Notes: a model not told the origin generated them from the sequence alone. A DNA stretch of 64,000 nt from Streptomyces sp. NBC_00078 (GCF_026343335.1 NZ_JAPELX010000001.1:2170001-2234000); one strand, 5' to 3'; positions 18,020 through 26,738 are shown, numbered from the stretch's first letter. Numbers and translations are program-made.

Positions 18020-19507
18020 ATGGCCGATCCCAAGGGTTTCATGACCACGCCTCGCCGGGAGTGGCCCCGCCGGCCGGTCGAGGAGCGGGTCCGGGACTGG
18101 AACGAGGTCTATGTTCCCGGTGCGCTGCTGCCGATCGTCACCGGACAGGCCGACCGCTGCATGGACTGCGGTGTCCCGTTCTGCCACGACGCCTGCCCGC
18201 TGGGCAATCTGATCCCCGAGTGGAACGACCTGGTCAGCCGGGACGACTGGCGGGCGGCGGCCGACCGGCTGCACGCCACGAACAACTTCCCGGAGTTCAC
18301 CGGCCGGCTCTGTCCGGCGCCGTGCGAGGCGGGGTGCGTGCTCGCCATCAACCAGCCCGCGGTCACCATCAAGAACGTCGAGGTCGCCATCGCCGACAGG
18401 GCCTGGGAGTTGGGCCTCGCACCCCCGAGAGCGCCGGACCGGCTGTCCGGGCGGACCGTCGCGGTGATCGGGTCGGGGCCCACGGGGCTCGCGGCGGCAC
18501 AGCAGCTGACCCGGGCCGGGCACACGGTCGCCGTGTACGAGAAGGACGACCGGCTCGGCGGGCTGATGCGGTACGGCATCCCCGAGTTCAAGATGGAGAA
18601 GCACCATCTGGACCGGCGGCTGGAGCAGATGCGGGCCGAGGGGACGAAGTTCCGTACGTCGACGGCGGTCGGGCGGGACATCGGCGCGGCGGAGTTGCGG
18701 TCGCGCTACGACGCCGTGGTGATCGCGACGGGGGCCACTGCGTGGCGCGAACTGACCGTGCCGGGACGGGAGTTGGCCGGGATACAGCAGGCGATGGAGT
18801 ATCTTCCGCTGTCCAACCGGGTGCGCGAGGGGGACCTGCAGAGTTCCCCGATGTGCGCCGCCGGGAAACACGTCGTCATCGTCGGCGGCGGTGACACGGG
18901 GGCGGACTGCCTGGGCACCGCGGTGCGTGAAGGGGCCGCGTCCGTCACGCAGTTGGACATCTACAGCCGGCCCGGCGCCGATCGCGACGAGGACACCGAG
19001 CCCTGGCCGACGTACCCGAAGATCTACCGGCTTTCGGCCGCCCACGAGGAGGCCCGCGATCTTCGGACGGCGCCGGCGGCGGACGCGGACGCGCGCCTGT
19101 TCGCGGCGTCCACGCTCCGCTTCGAGGGCGACGCGAACGGGCATGTGAGTTCGCTGCACCTCGTCGAGGTCGACGCGCAGCGCCGACCGCTGGCGGAGAG
19201 CGGGCGGACGTTGCCCGCCGACCTCGTCCTGCTCGCGCTCGGTTTTTCCGGACCGGACCGGGCGGACGGACTCGTGGACCAGTTGGGGCTGGCGATGGAG
19301 CCTCGCGGGACGATCACCCGGGACGTCGGGTTCGCGACCAACGTGCCCGGCGTGTTCGCGGCCGGGGACGCCGCGCGCGGGCAGTCACTGATCGTGTGGG
19401 CGATCGCGGAGGGCCGGGCGGTGGCGGCGGCCGTCGACCGCCATCTGACGGGAAGTTCACAACTGCCCGCGCCGATAGGGCCGTACGACCGGCCGATGGC
19501 GGTCTAG
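18020..19507 (+). CDS. gltD: Glutamate synthase small subunit (GltD-like NADPH oxidoreductase)
   Basis: 495 residues. The N-terminal Fe-S domain holds two Cys clusters (CMDCGVPFCHDACPLGN and CPAPCEAGC). The FAD-binding motif GSGPTGLAAAQQL and the NADPH motif GGGDTGADC follow, then the closing FAD segment GVFAAGDAARGQSLIVWAI. The family passes electrons from NADPH through FAD and Fe-S to the GltB subunit, or to other oxidoreductases. The large-subunit gene gltB, usually directly upstream, is absent here; the upstream gene is an unrelated membrane protein. The protein may therefore serve a distant GltB or another partner. ATG at 18020 after AAGGAAG. Confidence 0.92.
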   Translation: MADPKGFMTTPRREWPRRPVEERVRDWNEVYVPGALLPIVTGQADRCMDCGVPFCHDACPLGNLIPEWNDLVSRDDWRAAADRLHATNNFPEFTGRLCPAPCEAGCVLAINQPAVTIKNVEVAIADRAWELGLAPPRAPDRLSGRTVAVIGSGPTGLAAAQQLTRAGHTVAVYEKDDRLGGLMRYGIPEFKMEKHHLDRRLEQMRAEGTKFRTSTAVGRDIGAAELRSRYDAVVIATGATAWRELTVPGRELAGIQQAMEYLPLSNRVREGDLQSSPMCAAGKHVVIVGGGDTGADCLGTAVREGAASVTQLDIYSRPGADRDEDTEPWPTYPKIYRLSAAHEEARDLRTAPAADADARLFAASTLRFEGDANGHVSSLHLVEVDAQRRPLAESGRTLPADLVLLALGFSGPDRADGLVDQLGLAMEPRGTITRDVGFATNVPGVFAAGDAARGQSLIVWAIAEGRAVAAAVDRHLTGSSQLPAPIGPYDRPMAV

Positions 19508-19591
19508 CCGACGGCGGTGTGATCGCCGACGCCCGTGTCACCTCCGACGGCAGCGGTGTGGCCTGAGACGGCAGCGGATTGCCGTCGAAGG

Positions 19592-20146
19592 TCAGCGTCG
19601 TCCGTCCGCCCCCGCCACCTTGGCCGTCGACAGCGCCACCCGGTTCCACGTGTTGATCGTGAAGATCAGGGCGAGCACGTGGGCCAGTTCCTCCTCGCCG
19701 AACTGGGCCGCGGCCTGGGCGTAGACCTCGTCCGGGACGCCGCCGTCGGCGACCAGCGTGACCGCCTCCGTCAGGGCGAGAGCTGCCTGCTCCCGTTCGG
19801 TGAAGAAGTGTCGGGCCTCGCGCCAGACGGCGATCATGTGCAGCCGGTCCTCGCTCTCACCGGCCTTGCGGGCATCGCCCGTGTGCATGTGCAGGCAGTA
19901 CGCGCAGTGGTTGAGGTGCGAGGCACGGATCTGGATCAGTTCCACGAGGGCCGGGTCGAGGCCCTCGCGGGCGGCGGCGTCGAATCCGATGAGGGCGCGG
20001 AACACCTTGGGGGCGGACTTCCCGAAGTCCAGGCGGCCCTTTTCGGCCACGGCCGCGACGTGGCCGTGGCCGTCAGGCGTGCTCGACGTGTTCATCGCGC
20101 CTGCCGAGTCGGTCGTGTTCGTCGTGTTCGTCGTGTTCGTCGTCAT
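19592..20146 (-). CDS. Carboxymuconolactone decarboxylase / AhpD-like protein
   Basis: 184 residues, all-helical CMD fold. The redox motif HCAYCLHMHTG (CxxC plus the downstream His) marks an AhpD-type alkylhydroperoxidase; the rest (DPALVELIQIRASHLN, LTEAVTLVAD, INTWNRVAL) fits the family. It reduces peroxides using a dihydrolipoamide-type thiol. The N-terminus is a run of Thr-Thr-Asn encoded by a 9-bp tandem repeat (about 20,113-20,142). A TATATT box lies seven bases before the ATG at 20146, so the message may be leaderless; ATGs at 20152 and 20095 (after the repeat) are alternatives. Divergent from a MocR regulator. Confidence 0.85.
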   Translation of the reverse strand: MTTNTTNTTNTTDSAGAMNTSSTPDGHGHVAAVAEKGRLDFGKSAPKVFRALIGFDAAAREGLDPALVELIQIRASHLNHCAYCLHMHTGDARKAGESEDRLHMIAVWREARHFFTEREQAALALTEAVTLVADGGVPDEVYAQAAAQFGEEELAHVLALIFTINTWNRVALSTAKVAGADGRR

Positions 20147-20193
20147 GTGCATCAATATACGAGCTGGAAAGACCCGCTGTAGGGTGCATTTCC

Positions 20194-21657
20194 ATGGCGG
20201 AATCATGGGTCAATTCAGCGGAGCGGATCGGGGCCGACCTGCATCTTGAGCTGACCGAAGCGGGTGGGCGGCGGGCCGCGCTCATCGAGGCGCTGCGCGA
20301 GGCCGCGCGCGGCGGGCGGCTCGCCCCCGGCACCCGGCTGCCGCCGTACCGCTCGCTCGCCGCCGACCTCGGTGTCGCCCGCAACACGGTCGCCGACGCG
20401 TACGCGGAGCTGGTCGCGGAGGGCTGGCTGACCGCCCGCCAGGGCTCGGGCACCAGGGTGGCGGCCCGTACCGAACCTCTCCGCCACGGTCCGCGCGCGC
20501 TCCGGAACGCACCTGCACGCGCGCGTGGGTCCAAGGCGCGTGCACCCGCGCGTGGCCCCCGGCACGATCTGCGCCAGGGCACCCCGGACGCGTCCGCGTT
20601 CCCGCGTGCGGCCTGGCTGGCCTCCTACCGGCGAGCTCTGCAGCAGGCGCCCAACGAGGTGTTCGGGCCCGGTGATCCCGCCGGTCGCGTCGAGCTCAGG
20701 GAGGCGCTCACGGAGTATCTGGCACGCGCGCGTGGTGTGCGAACGGAGCCGGAGCGGATCGTGATCTGCTCGGGCTTCGCGCACGCGCTGCGCCTGCTCT
20801 TCGACGGCCGGAACCGGATCCTGGGCGGACCACTGGCCGTGGAGGCGTACGGGCTGCCCTTCCACCGGGAACTGCTCGCGGCTGCCGGCGTACGGACGGT
20901 GCCACTCCCCCTCGACGAACACGGCGCCCGTATCGACCGGTTGGCACGCGAACGCGCCGTGCTGCTCACGCCCGCCCACCAGCTCCCGACCGGCGGACCG
21001 CTGGCCGCCCAGCGCCGTTCAGCGGTGGTCGACTGGGCACGCGCGCGGGGCGGGGTGGTCCTGGAGGACGACTACGACGGGGAGTTCCGGTACGACCGCA
21101 GGCCCGTCGGGGCCGTCCAGGGTCTCGATCCCGAGCGCGTGATCTACATCGGTTCGGTCAGCAAGAGCCTGTCCCCCGCGGTACGGCTCGGGTGGATGGT
21201 GCTGCCGGAGCGGTACGTGGACGGCGTGCTCGCTGCCAAGGGCGAACGGGAGGCGTGGGCGAGCGTCCTGGACCAGCTGAGCCTCGCCGACTTCATCGCC
21301 TCGGGGTCGTACGACCGTCATGTACGGCGCATGCGGCAGCGATACCGGAGCCGCCGTGACCGCCTCGTCGCGGCGCTCGCCCCGCACACGCCGCGGATCG
21401 CGGTGACCGGAGTCGCGGCCGGGCTGCACGCGGTGCTGCGACTGCCGCCAGGCACCGAGCGGTCCACCGTCAAGGCCGCCACCTGGCAGGGCGTCGCGCT
21501 CGAAGGGCTCGCCGGGTTCCGGCACCCGGACGCGAACACGGCCGCGCCCGACGGTCTGGTCGTGGGCTACGCGACGCCCTTGGAACACGCGTACGGGACC
21601 GCGCTGGAAGCGCTGTGCCGGATCCTGCCGCCGGGCGGCCCCGAGGATCCCGCCTGA
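20194..21657 (+). CDS. MocR/PdxR-type transcriptional regulator (GntR-aminotransferase fusion)
   Basis: 487 residues. An N-terminal GntR winged helix (about 18-90; RLPPYRSLAADLGVARNTVADAY) is followed by a fold-type I aminotransferase domain. The PLP lysine lies in YIGSVSKSLSPAVRLGW, the PLP-phosphate and ring-binding text in VVLEDDYDGEFRYDR. Family members sense PLP or amino-acid adducts and control divergent genes. The 47-bp gap to the AhpD-like gene suggests that gene as target. A long stretch between domains (about 90-130) is unusually rich in Arg-Ala from repeats of the hexamer GCGCGC, likely a flexible linker. Confidence 0.92.
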   Translation: MAESWVNSAERIGADLHLELTEAGGRRAALIEALREAARGGRLAPGTRLPPYRSLAADLGVARNTVADAYAELVAEGWLTARQGSGTRVAARTEPLRHGPRALRNAPARARGSKARAPARGPRHDLRQGTPDASAFPRAAWLASYRRALQQAPNEVFGPGDPAGRVELREALTEYLARARGVRTEPERIVICSGFAHALRLLFDGRNRILGGPLAVEAYGLPFHRELLAAAGVRTVPLPLDEHGARIDRLARERAVLLTPAHQLPTGGPLAAQRRSAVVDWARARGGVVLEDDYDGEFRYDRRPVGAVQGLDPERVIYIGSVSKSLSPAVRLGWMVLPERYVDGVLAAKGEREAWASVLDQLSLADFIASGSYDRHVRRMRQRYRSRRDRLVAALAPHTPRIAVTGVAAGLHAVLRLPPGTERSTVKAATWQGVALEGLAGFRHPDANTAAPDGLVVGYATPLEHAYGTALEALCRILPPGGPEDPA

Positions 21658-21798
21658 TCCACTCGCCGACGGGACGGTTCTCCACCATTGCTTGGCGCCC
21701 GTCAATTCAGCAGCAACACAAGGAAGAAGTTCAGAAGCCGGGAGGTTCAGAAGCCAGAAGCCACGAGCCAGGAGTTCAGCGAATATCACGCAATGACC

Positions 21799-22053
21799 TC
21801 ACGAGAGCAGGAAGTCGGCTTCCCCTGCCTTGGCACCCTGGATGAACGCGGTCATCTCGTCGGTGGTGTAGATCAGCGCAGGCCCGTCCGGGTCGGTGGA
21901 CTGACGTACGGCGATCCGGCCGTCGGCGAGCTTCATCGCCTCCAGGCAGTTCCCACCGTTGCCGCCGCTCCACGGCTTGTGCCAGCCCTCGCTCCCCAAC
22001 TCCCGCGCGGGCATGCCGTTGTAGACGTGTTTGCGCGGTTTGATGCGATCCAT
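21799..22053 (-). CDS. DUF397 family protein
   Basis: 84 residues, with the classical central text (GNCLEAMKLADGRIAVRQSTDPDGPALIYTTDEMTAFIQGA). These small proteins (BldB/WhiJ-partner type) are encoded beside DUF5753 helix-turn-helix proteins in many copies per Streptomyces genome and modulate their activity, possibly as an antitoxin-like partner. The ATG follows the TGA of the upstream regulator with no gap (TGAATG), so translation is probably coupled. The N-terminus (RKHVYNGMPARELGSEGWHKPWSG) is the usual length. Confidence 0.93.
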   Translation of the reverse strand: MDRIKPRKHVYNGMPARELGSEGWHKPWSGGNGGNCLEAMKLADGRIAVRQSTDPDGPALIYTTDEMTAFIQGAKAGEADFLLS

Positions 22054-22914
22054 TCACAGCTCCTTGCGGAGGTCCCGGAGGATCTCCTTCGTGCGATGTG
22101 CCGTAGCGGCCTGCGCCGCCATGCGGTCCATGGCCTCGAGGTGGGTCGCCACCTCCGGGCGCGCGTCGAGATAGACGGCGCCGGTCAGGTACTCGCTGTA
22201 GACCATGTCCGGCAGTTCTGACATGGCAAATCGGAACAGCACGAAGGGCCCGTACGTGCCGGGGTGCGGCCCGTTGGTGAACGGCCCGACCTGCAGGGTC
22301 ACGTTGGGCAGCTTCGCGGCCCAGAGCAGCTTGTCGATCTGGGCACGCATCACCTCCGGGCCGCCGACGGGGCGGCGCAACACGGTCTCGTCGAACACGG
22401 CCCAGAACCGAGGCGCGCCCTGACGGGTGAGCAGTTCCTGGCGTTGTATGCGCAGGGCCACATGACGCTCGATGTCGTCGGGCCTGGTCTGGCCGATCGC
22501 GCCCGACCGCAGCACTCCGCGCGCGTACTCCTCGGTCTGCAACAGGCCGGGCACGAAGTGCGGATCGTACGAGCGGATCAGCGCGGCCGCACCCTCCAGG
22601 CTGACGTACATGGAGAACCAGCCGGGCAGGATGTCGTGGAACCGCTGCCACCAGCCGGGCCTGTTGGCCTCCTCGGCCAGCCGTACGAAGACCTCGGCCT
22701 CCTCGTCCGAGACGCCGTAGGACTTCAGGAGCAGCTGGAGGTACGGGATTTTCAGGCCGACCTCGGCCATCTCCATGCGGCGGACGGTGGCGGGAGCGAC
22801 CCGAAGGACGCGGGCCGCCTCCTCGCGCTTGAGGCCGGCGCGCTCCCGCAGGTCCAGCAGACGGCGGCCGAGGACGACTTGACCGACCGTCGGCGCGGAC
22901 CGCGGTTCACTCAC
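22054..22914 (-). CDS. Helix-turn-helix regulator with DUF5753 domain (WhiJ-like)
   Basis: 286 residues. An XRE-type helix-turn-helix spans about 8-65 (LGRRLLDLRERAGLKREEAARVL), followed by the DUF5753 ligand or partner domain (IRSYDPHFVPGLLQTEEYARGV, RFWAVFDETVLRRPVGGPEVMRAQI, LPDMVYSEYLTGAVYLD). Such proteins regulate development and antibiotic production together with their DUF397 partner, encoded immediately downstream. The GTG at 22914 is preceded by GGAGGTGGAGC. The inverted repeat at 23,097-23,118 lies in the divergent promoter region and is a candidate binding site. Confidence 0.93.
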   Translation of the reverse strand: MSEPRSAPTVGQVVLGRRLLDLRERAGLKREEAARVLRVAPATVRRMEMAEVGLKIPYLQLLLKSYGVSDEEAEVFVRLAEEANRPGWWQRFHDILPGWFSMYVSLEGAAALIRSYDPHFVPGLLQTEEYARGVLRSGAIGQTRPDDIERHVALRIQRQELLTRQGAPRFWAVFDETVLRRPVGGPEVMRAQIDKLLWAAKLPNVTLQVGPFTNGPHPGTYGPFVLFRFAMSELPDMVYSEYLTGAVYLDARPEVATHLEAMDRMAAQAATAHRTKEILRDLRKEL

Positions 22915-23096
22915 GCTCCACCTCCACTGGCCGCCGAGAGTCCAAAAGCATGCTGACAGCCCTGCGGCGCCATTCGAAGACCTATTCGAAGATCTGTACG
23001 GATCTCCGTTGATCCCAACTGGCGCCGCCCAAGGTGCTGTTGCGAGCAGTGTGCCACGGCACTTCACCGCGTCACACGCACTCTGCATTTTTCAAA

Positions 23097-23118
23097 GTGA
23101 CACTTGCCAAGTGTTCAC
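23097..23118. promoter_or_regulatory. Inverted-repeat operator candidate upstream of the ATPase operon
   Basis: ACACTTG and CAAGTGT form a perfect 7-bp inverted repeat around one C, extended outward by GTGA and TCAC with a one-base slip. It sits 13 bp before the GTG of the anti-sigma-type ATPase gene, in the gap shared with the divergent regulator. Confidence 0.6.
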
Positions 23119-23130
23119 GGCGGGGCGATA

Positions 23131-23763
23131 GTGGCAAGCGTGATTCCGTCCGCGCCCTTAGGAACAGACGCTGCCGCAGGCCGCCCCCTCGGTCTCGGTG
23201 CCGCCTCGGGAGTGAGGCCCGACAGGGCCGCTGCCGAGCGCCGGTTCCGCTTCGAGCTGGCCGCACATCCGGGGTCTCCCGCGCAGGCCAGACGCCTGAC
23301 GAGGGCTCGGCTGGACGTGTGGTCAGTGTGCGAGGACATCTGCGACACCGCGGCTCTGGTCATCTCCGAGCTGGTCACCAACGCCCTCATGCACACGGCG
23401 AGCAGCCACATAGTCTGCGAGCTGCACGGCAATGACGACCTGGTGCGCATAGCCGTGCGTGACGAGGGTTGTGCACCGGGTGAGCCTCATCCGTCGCGGG
23501 CGCGGCCCGATGAGGAGCACGGGAGGGGATTGCTCCTCATCGACGCGCTCTGTGACGCATGGGGCGCCCATGACCACGGCCCGGGACTGCTGGTCTGGGC
23601 GGAGCTGCCGCGCAAGGCGGACACGCCCCGTCACGACTGCGGCCCCTGCAACGACCTGGGCTGGGGAGCCCGCCCCAAGCCGGGCCCGGCCGGCGGTTCG
23701 GGCGACGAGGACGAGGCCGATGCACACCAACGGCAGCACGGGACGGGAAGCCCATGGCGGTGA
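23131..23763 (+). CDS. Anti-sigma-factor-type ATP-binding protein (HATPase_c, RsbW-like)
   Basis: 210 residues. The GHKL ATPase fold is seen as VISELVTNALMHTAS (N box), VRIAVRDEGC (G1) and HGRGLLLIDALCDAWG (G2). Stand-alone proteins of this kind in Streptomyces bind or phosphorylate anti-anti-sigma partners. The GTG at 23131 gives VASVIPSAPLGTDAAAGRP, the usual N-terminus of the group. The C-terminal 40 residues are low complexity with His, Cys and Gly. The next gene overlaps it by 10 bp; the DUF5753/DUF397 pair is divergent, a common Streptomyces arrangement. Confidence 0.9.
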   Translation: MASVIPSAPLGTDAAAGRPLGLGAASGVRPDRAAAERRFRFELAAHPGSPAQARRLTRARLDVWSVCEDICDTAALVISELVTNALMHTASSHIVCELHGNDDLVRIAVRDEGCAPGEPHPSRARPDEEHGRGLLLIDALCDAWGAHDHGPGLLVWAELPRKADTPRHDCGPCNDLGWGARPKPGPAGGSGDEDEADAHQRQHGTGSPWR

Positions 23764-24194
23764 GGGCTGCGTCCGGGGGGCAGGTGCTGAGCCTGGACAC
23801 GCTGGTCCGCCTCCGGCGCGGACTGCATACGCCGGGTGCGCACCAGCGGCTGCCCGTGCCCGAGGGCATGACGGCCCCGCTGGGCTGCGACGCGGTGGAG
23901 GTACCCGCGCGCTTCGGCCCGCTGGTGCTGCCTCGGCTGCCACGCGTGGGGTGCGTCTACGCCGACGAGGCGCACTGGTGGTGGCTCGTCCCCTCCGACT
24001 CCGACTACGCGATCGAGTGGCCTGAGCCCGCGCAGTACGCCGCCGGGGCGGTGGTTCCGGACGCCCCGGCGGTCCCCGACCTCGTCCACCGGCCGTCCGG
24101 CACGGTCCCCTACACCCCGCCGATCCCGCTGTATCTGGTCCTGTGCCGGGTCACGGGAACGACGCCCGCATGGTCACGGCCGGCCGCCGCGTGA
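23754..24194 (+). CDS. Conserved Streptomyces protein of unknown function
   Basis: 146 residues, overlapping the ATPase gene by 10 bp and so probably translationally coupled to it. There is no known domain. The sequence is Pro-rich with a Trp cluster (YADEAHWWWLVPSDSDYAIEWPEP) and ends with PYTPPIPLYLVLCRVTGTTPAWSRP. I recognise this text as conserved beside such ATPases in Streptomyces, but no role is established. It is probably cytosolic; no signal peptide or membrane helix is seen. Linkage suggests a function with the anti-sigma-type ATPase. Confidence 0.75.
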   Translation: MAVRAASGGQVLSLDTLVRLRRGLHTPGAHQRLPVPEGMTAPLGCDAVEVPARFGPLVLPRLPRVGCVYADEAHWWWLVPSDSDYAIEWPEPAQYAAGAVVPDAPAVPDLVHRPSGTVPYTPPIPLYLVLCRVTGTTPAWSRPAAA

Positions 24195-24329
24195 CCCTCG
24201 TGATTGCGTAAACATCGCCCTCGCAGGGCGTACGCCAACGCGCTCGCCCCTCTCCGACACACGCCCTCCCCCGATGGACCCGGCCCCGCGATAGTGGCCG
24301 TTCGTCGAGGTGAACCGAGGGAGGCTTCG

Positions 24330-25084
24330 GTGGGGATGACGCGGGGCTCGGGCGGGCGGGGGAAGACGCGGGGCTCGGGCGGGCGGAAGAAGACGCGGGG
24401 CTCGGGCCGACGGGGGAAGACGCGGGGCTCGGGCGGGCGGGGGAAGAGGGGCGGTGTCGAGGCACCCGAGGTCTCCGAGTCGGAGCAGCTGCTCTTCGGG
24501 GGGCCTTTGCGCTACGACATGGGCTGGAACCAGCACCGGGAGCGTTTCTGGAGCTGAGCTTCCGGGCCATGGTGACGCGGCTGCCGGCCCTGCTGGGGTC
24601 GAGTATCCGGCTCGCCTGGCAGGCCGACCGGCGGGCGGCGCGGACCGTGCTGGCGGCCGAGGTCGGCCGGGGCGCGATGCAGGCGGTGAGCCTGCTCGCG
24701 GTCAACAGCGTGCTGGGCCGGCTGATCACCGGCGGTCCGGTCGAAGGCCGGCTGCGCGGCGCCGTTCCCGCGCTGGTCGCGATGGCCGCCGTCATGCTGG
24801 TCGGGGCGCTGCTGCGGGGCGGCGTCGGTGTATGCCACCGGACGACGTGAGCCCAAGGTGGAGCGAGTGGCCACGGAGCCGTACCTGGAGCGGGCGGCGG
24901 CCGTGGAGCCGGCCGCGATCGAGGACCACTCGTTCCACAAGCTGCTGGACACCGCGCAGTACGGCGCCTCCTCGGCCCGGCGGATGATCTCGTACGCCAC
25001 GCGCGTGGTGAACGCGATGATCTCACTGATCGCGGCGGCGAGCGCGCTGACCGTGCTGCACCCGGCGCTGCTTCCGCTGCTCTG
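24330..25084 (+). pseudogene. ABC exporter (fused membrane/ATPase type), broken N-terminal half
   Basis: Three successive frames together read as the start of a Streptomyces ABC exporter: SESEQLLFGGPLRYDMGWNQ, then ELSFRAMVTRLPALLGSSIRLAW through LITGG, then EPKVERVATEPYLERAAAVE and SARRMISYATRVVNAMISL. The first break (about 24,545) fits one lost base between CACCGGGAG and CGTTTC; the second (24,815-24,819) fits one extra G in a GGGG run. Homology stops near LHPALLPLL at about 25,081. A GTG at 24330 has GGGAGG upstream. The leading 35 residues are a Thr-Arg-Gly-Ser-Gly repeat from four 27-bp units. The last part of the gene survives at 26,879-27,022. Confidence 0.85.
24339..24446 (+). repeat. 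Four 27-bp tandem repeats at the start of the broken ABC gene
   Basis: Units at 24339-24365, 24366-24392, 24393-24419 and 24420-24446, each beginning ACGCGGGGCTCGGGC and encoding TRGSGGRGK-like nonapeptides. The third unit differs at two adjacent positions. The period is a multiple of three, so copy-number change would keep the frame. Confidence 0.9.
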
Positions 25085-25099
25085 GCGGGCATCGGGGCG

Positions 25100-25330
25100 A
25101 GAGCCTGCTGGCGGCCCCTGTTGACGACCGTGCCGATGGCGCGGACCTTGCCGGTCTCCACCGTGATCCGCCGAAGGAACTTCACCGTCGGATCGAGCAA
25201 GGTGTAAGCCATGCCCTGTGGCTGTGTCGAGTGGACGGCCCCGTCCGCCGCAGAGTCGAGCGGGGTGACGAAGACGCCGCCATGCACACCGCCGATCGGG
25301 TGCGGTGTTCCTCGCCAGACACCAGCGGGA
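25100..25330 (-). pseudogene. PaaI-type (hotdog) thioesterase fragment
   Basis: On the minus strand one frame reads HPIGGVHGGVFVTPLDSAAD, then AVHSTQPQGMAYTLLDPTVK and FLRRITVETGKVRAIGTVVN, matching the central hotdog helix and following strands of PaaI-family acyl-CoA thioesterases (GGV-A-LDSA and VKFLRPV-T). Both ends are missing: upstream the text becomes unlike the family, downstream it runs into the ABC gene remnant around 25,090. The catalytic Asp (LDSAA) is present, but a fragment this short cannot form the dimeric enzyme. Confidence 0.7.
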
Positions 25331-25485
25331 AGACCCCCCGCCAGAGCACCGGCCTCTCCGTCGTGAGCGGTGTCAGCCGGCTTCCGTCAGGGCTGCGCGC
25401 GGCGACGAGGATCTCGCCGTCGATCAGCGCGTGCTGGGCGCCCTCCCGTCGGCCGGAACCCTGCTCGACTGCGGCGGTGGGCGAG

Positions 25486-25691
25486 TTCGTCGAAGGCGGG
25501 TGTTGTGCCCTCGTCGATCAGCGCCTCCTTGGAGGCGAACTGCCGGTAGAAGCCGCCGTGGGTCAGACCGGCAGCCTTCATCAGGTCCGGCGACGCCGAT
25601 GTGGGTCCCCCTGCTCCCGGAACAGCCGGGAGGCGGTCTGCACGACCCGCTCCCGGTTCTCCCGAGCCTGCGCCTGTGACACACGTCCCAT
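25486..25691 (-). pseudogene. TetR-family regulator, N-terminal remnant with frameshift
   Basis: The ATG at 25691 begins MGRVSQAQARENRERVVQTA and SRLFREQG, the first helices of a TetR DNA-binding domain. After a shift near 25,600 another frame continues with DLMKAAGLTHGGFYRQFASK and EALIDE, the recognition helix and beyond. The ligand-binding domain is missing. An imperfect inverted repeat (TGAAT and ATTCA ten bases apart, about 25,706-25,725) just upstream looks like the former operator. Confidence 0.75.
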
Positions 25692-25741
25692 CGCCCCCCC
25701 GATTGAATGTCGATCGTAATTCATTCTCGGGCGCATCGCCA

Positions 25742-26017
25742 CCGATGCGGACCTGGGCGCAGCGCTGGGACGCCAGGTGCACCTACGCCCGCCGCGCCGA
25801 CTCGGGCAGCGGCCGGGCCTTCCGCCGCCACGTCCCAACTCTCCTGCGCGACCTGGGACTTGACGGTGATCATGAAATGCTCGCCCACGCCCTGCTCGCC
25901 TTCACCAGCCTCGATGCGGCGGACTACCTGCGCGAGGAGCTCGGGGCGCCCACCACGCGCCTGCAGGCCACGTGGGTCGACCTCATACGGCGGTTGGCCC
26001 AACCCGAGGGAACATGA
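25742..26017 (+). pseudogene. TetR-family ligand-domain remnant (C-terminal part)
   Basis: A plus-strand frame ends with FRRHVPTLLRDLGLDGDHEM, LAHALLAFTSLDAADYLREE and LGAPTTRLQATWVDLIRRLA before a TGA. This amphipathic helical text resembles the end of a TetR ligand/dimer domain. There is no DNA-binding domain in front of it, and the frame 5' of about 25,800 is Arg/Cys-rich and not family-like. I treat it as a decayed gene end, possibly from a different TetR gene than the remnant on the opposite strand. Confidence 0.55.
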
Positions 26018-26135
26018 GCGCGCATGCCCAGCAGGTGGCGGTCGGCATCCTCAGACGCCGTAGGCCACCATTGGAGTACGTTCGCAATACCATACGCCGA
26101 GAGGGCCGACTGAGGACAGGCGGCCCTTCCGGCGC

Positions 26136-26738
26136 ATGGAGGAGCCCGTGGTGCGGTACAGCAAAGAGCACAAGCAGGTGACGAGGCAGCGGATCATCGA
26201 GACCGCCGGCCGTCGGTTCAAGCGCGACGGCATCGACGGCTCGGGCATCTCGACACTCATGGCGGACGCCGGACTGACCAACGGTGCCTTCTACGCCCAC
26301 TTCGAGTCCAAGGACGACCTCGTCGCCACCGCGGTCGCAGACCAGTTGCGCACACTGAACGCGAACGTCGTCACGCAGGCGGCACCGGGCATCGTCGGAC
26401 TCAAGCAGATCGTGCGGCAATATCTGTCGCCCCAGCACCGCGACAACCCCGACGAGGGTTGCCCCTCCGCCGCACTCCTCGACGAGATCGGGCGGTGCGG
26501 GGACGCGACCAAGCAGGCCTACACCGACGGCGTACTGGCCGTCACGGACAGCATCGCCGAGCGCCTCGCGCCGGCCGATCCGCGCTCGGTCCGCAAAAAG
26601 ACCCTCAGCGTCTACGCCATGATGGTCGGAACCCTGCAGCTCTCCCGCGCCTTGGCCGACCGGCAACTCTCCGACGAGCTCCTCGAAGAGGGCATCCACA
26701 ACGCCCTGACCGCCCTCGGCATCGCGGAGTCCCGCTGA
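26136..26738 (+). CDS. TetR/AcrR family transcriptional regulator
   Basis: 200 residues and intact, unlike its neighbours. The DNA-binding domain (about 10-60) has the canonical order RQRIIETAGRRFKRDGIDGSG, ISTLMADAGLTNGAFYAHFE, SKDDLV. The C-terminal ligand/dimer domain includes CPSAALLDEIGR and YAMMVGTLQLSRALADRQLSDELL, a subgroup common in actinobacteria that controls oxidoreductases or efflux. No intact target gene is adjacent; the region is embedded in pseudogene debris. The ATG at 26136 gives MEEPVVRYSKEHKQVTRQ; a start at the internal GTG is also possible. Confidence 0.9.
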   Translation: MEEPVVRYSKEHKQVTRQRIIETAGRRFKRDGIDGSGISTLMADAGLTNGAFYAHFESKDDLVATAVADQLRTLNANVVTQAAPGIVGLKQIVRQYLSPQHRDNPDEGCPSAALLDEIGRCGDATKQAYTDGVLAVTDSIAERLAPADPRSVRKKTLSVYAMMVGTLQLSRALADRQLSDELLEEGIHNALTALGIAESR

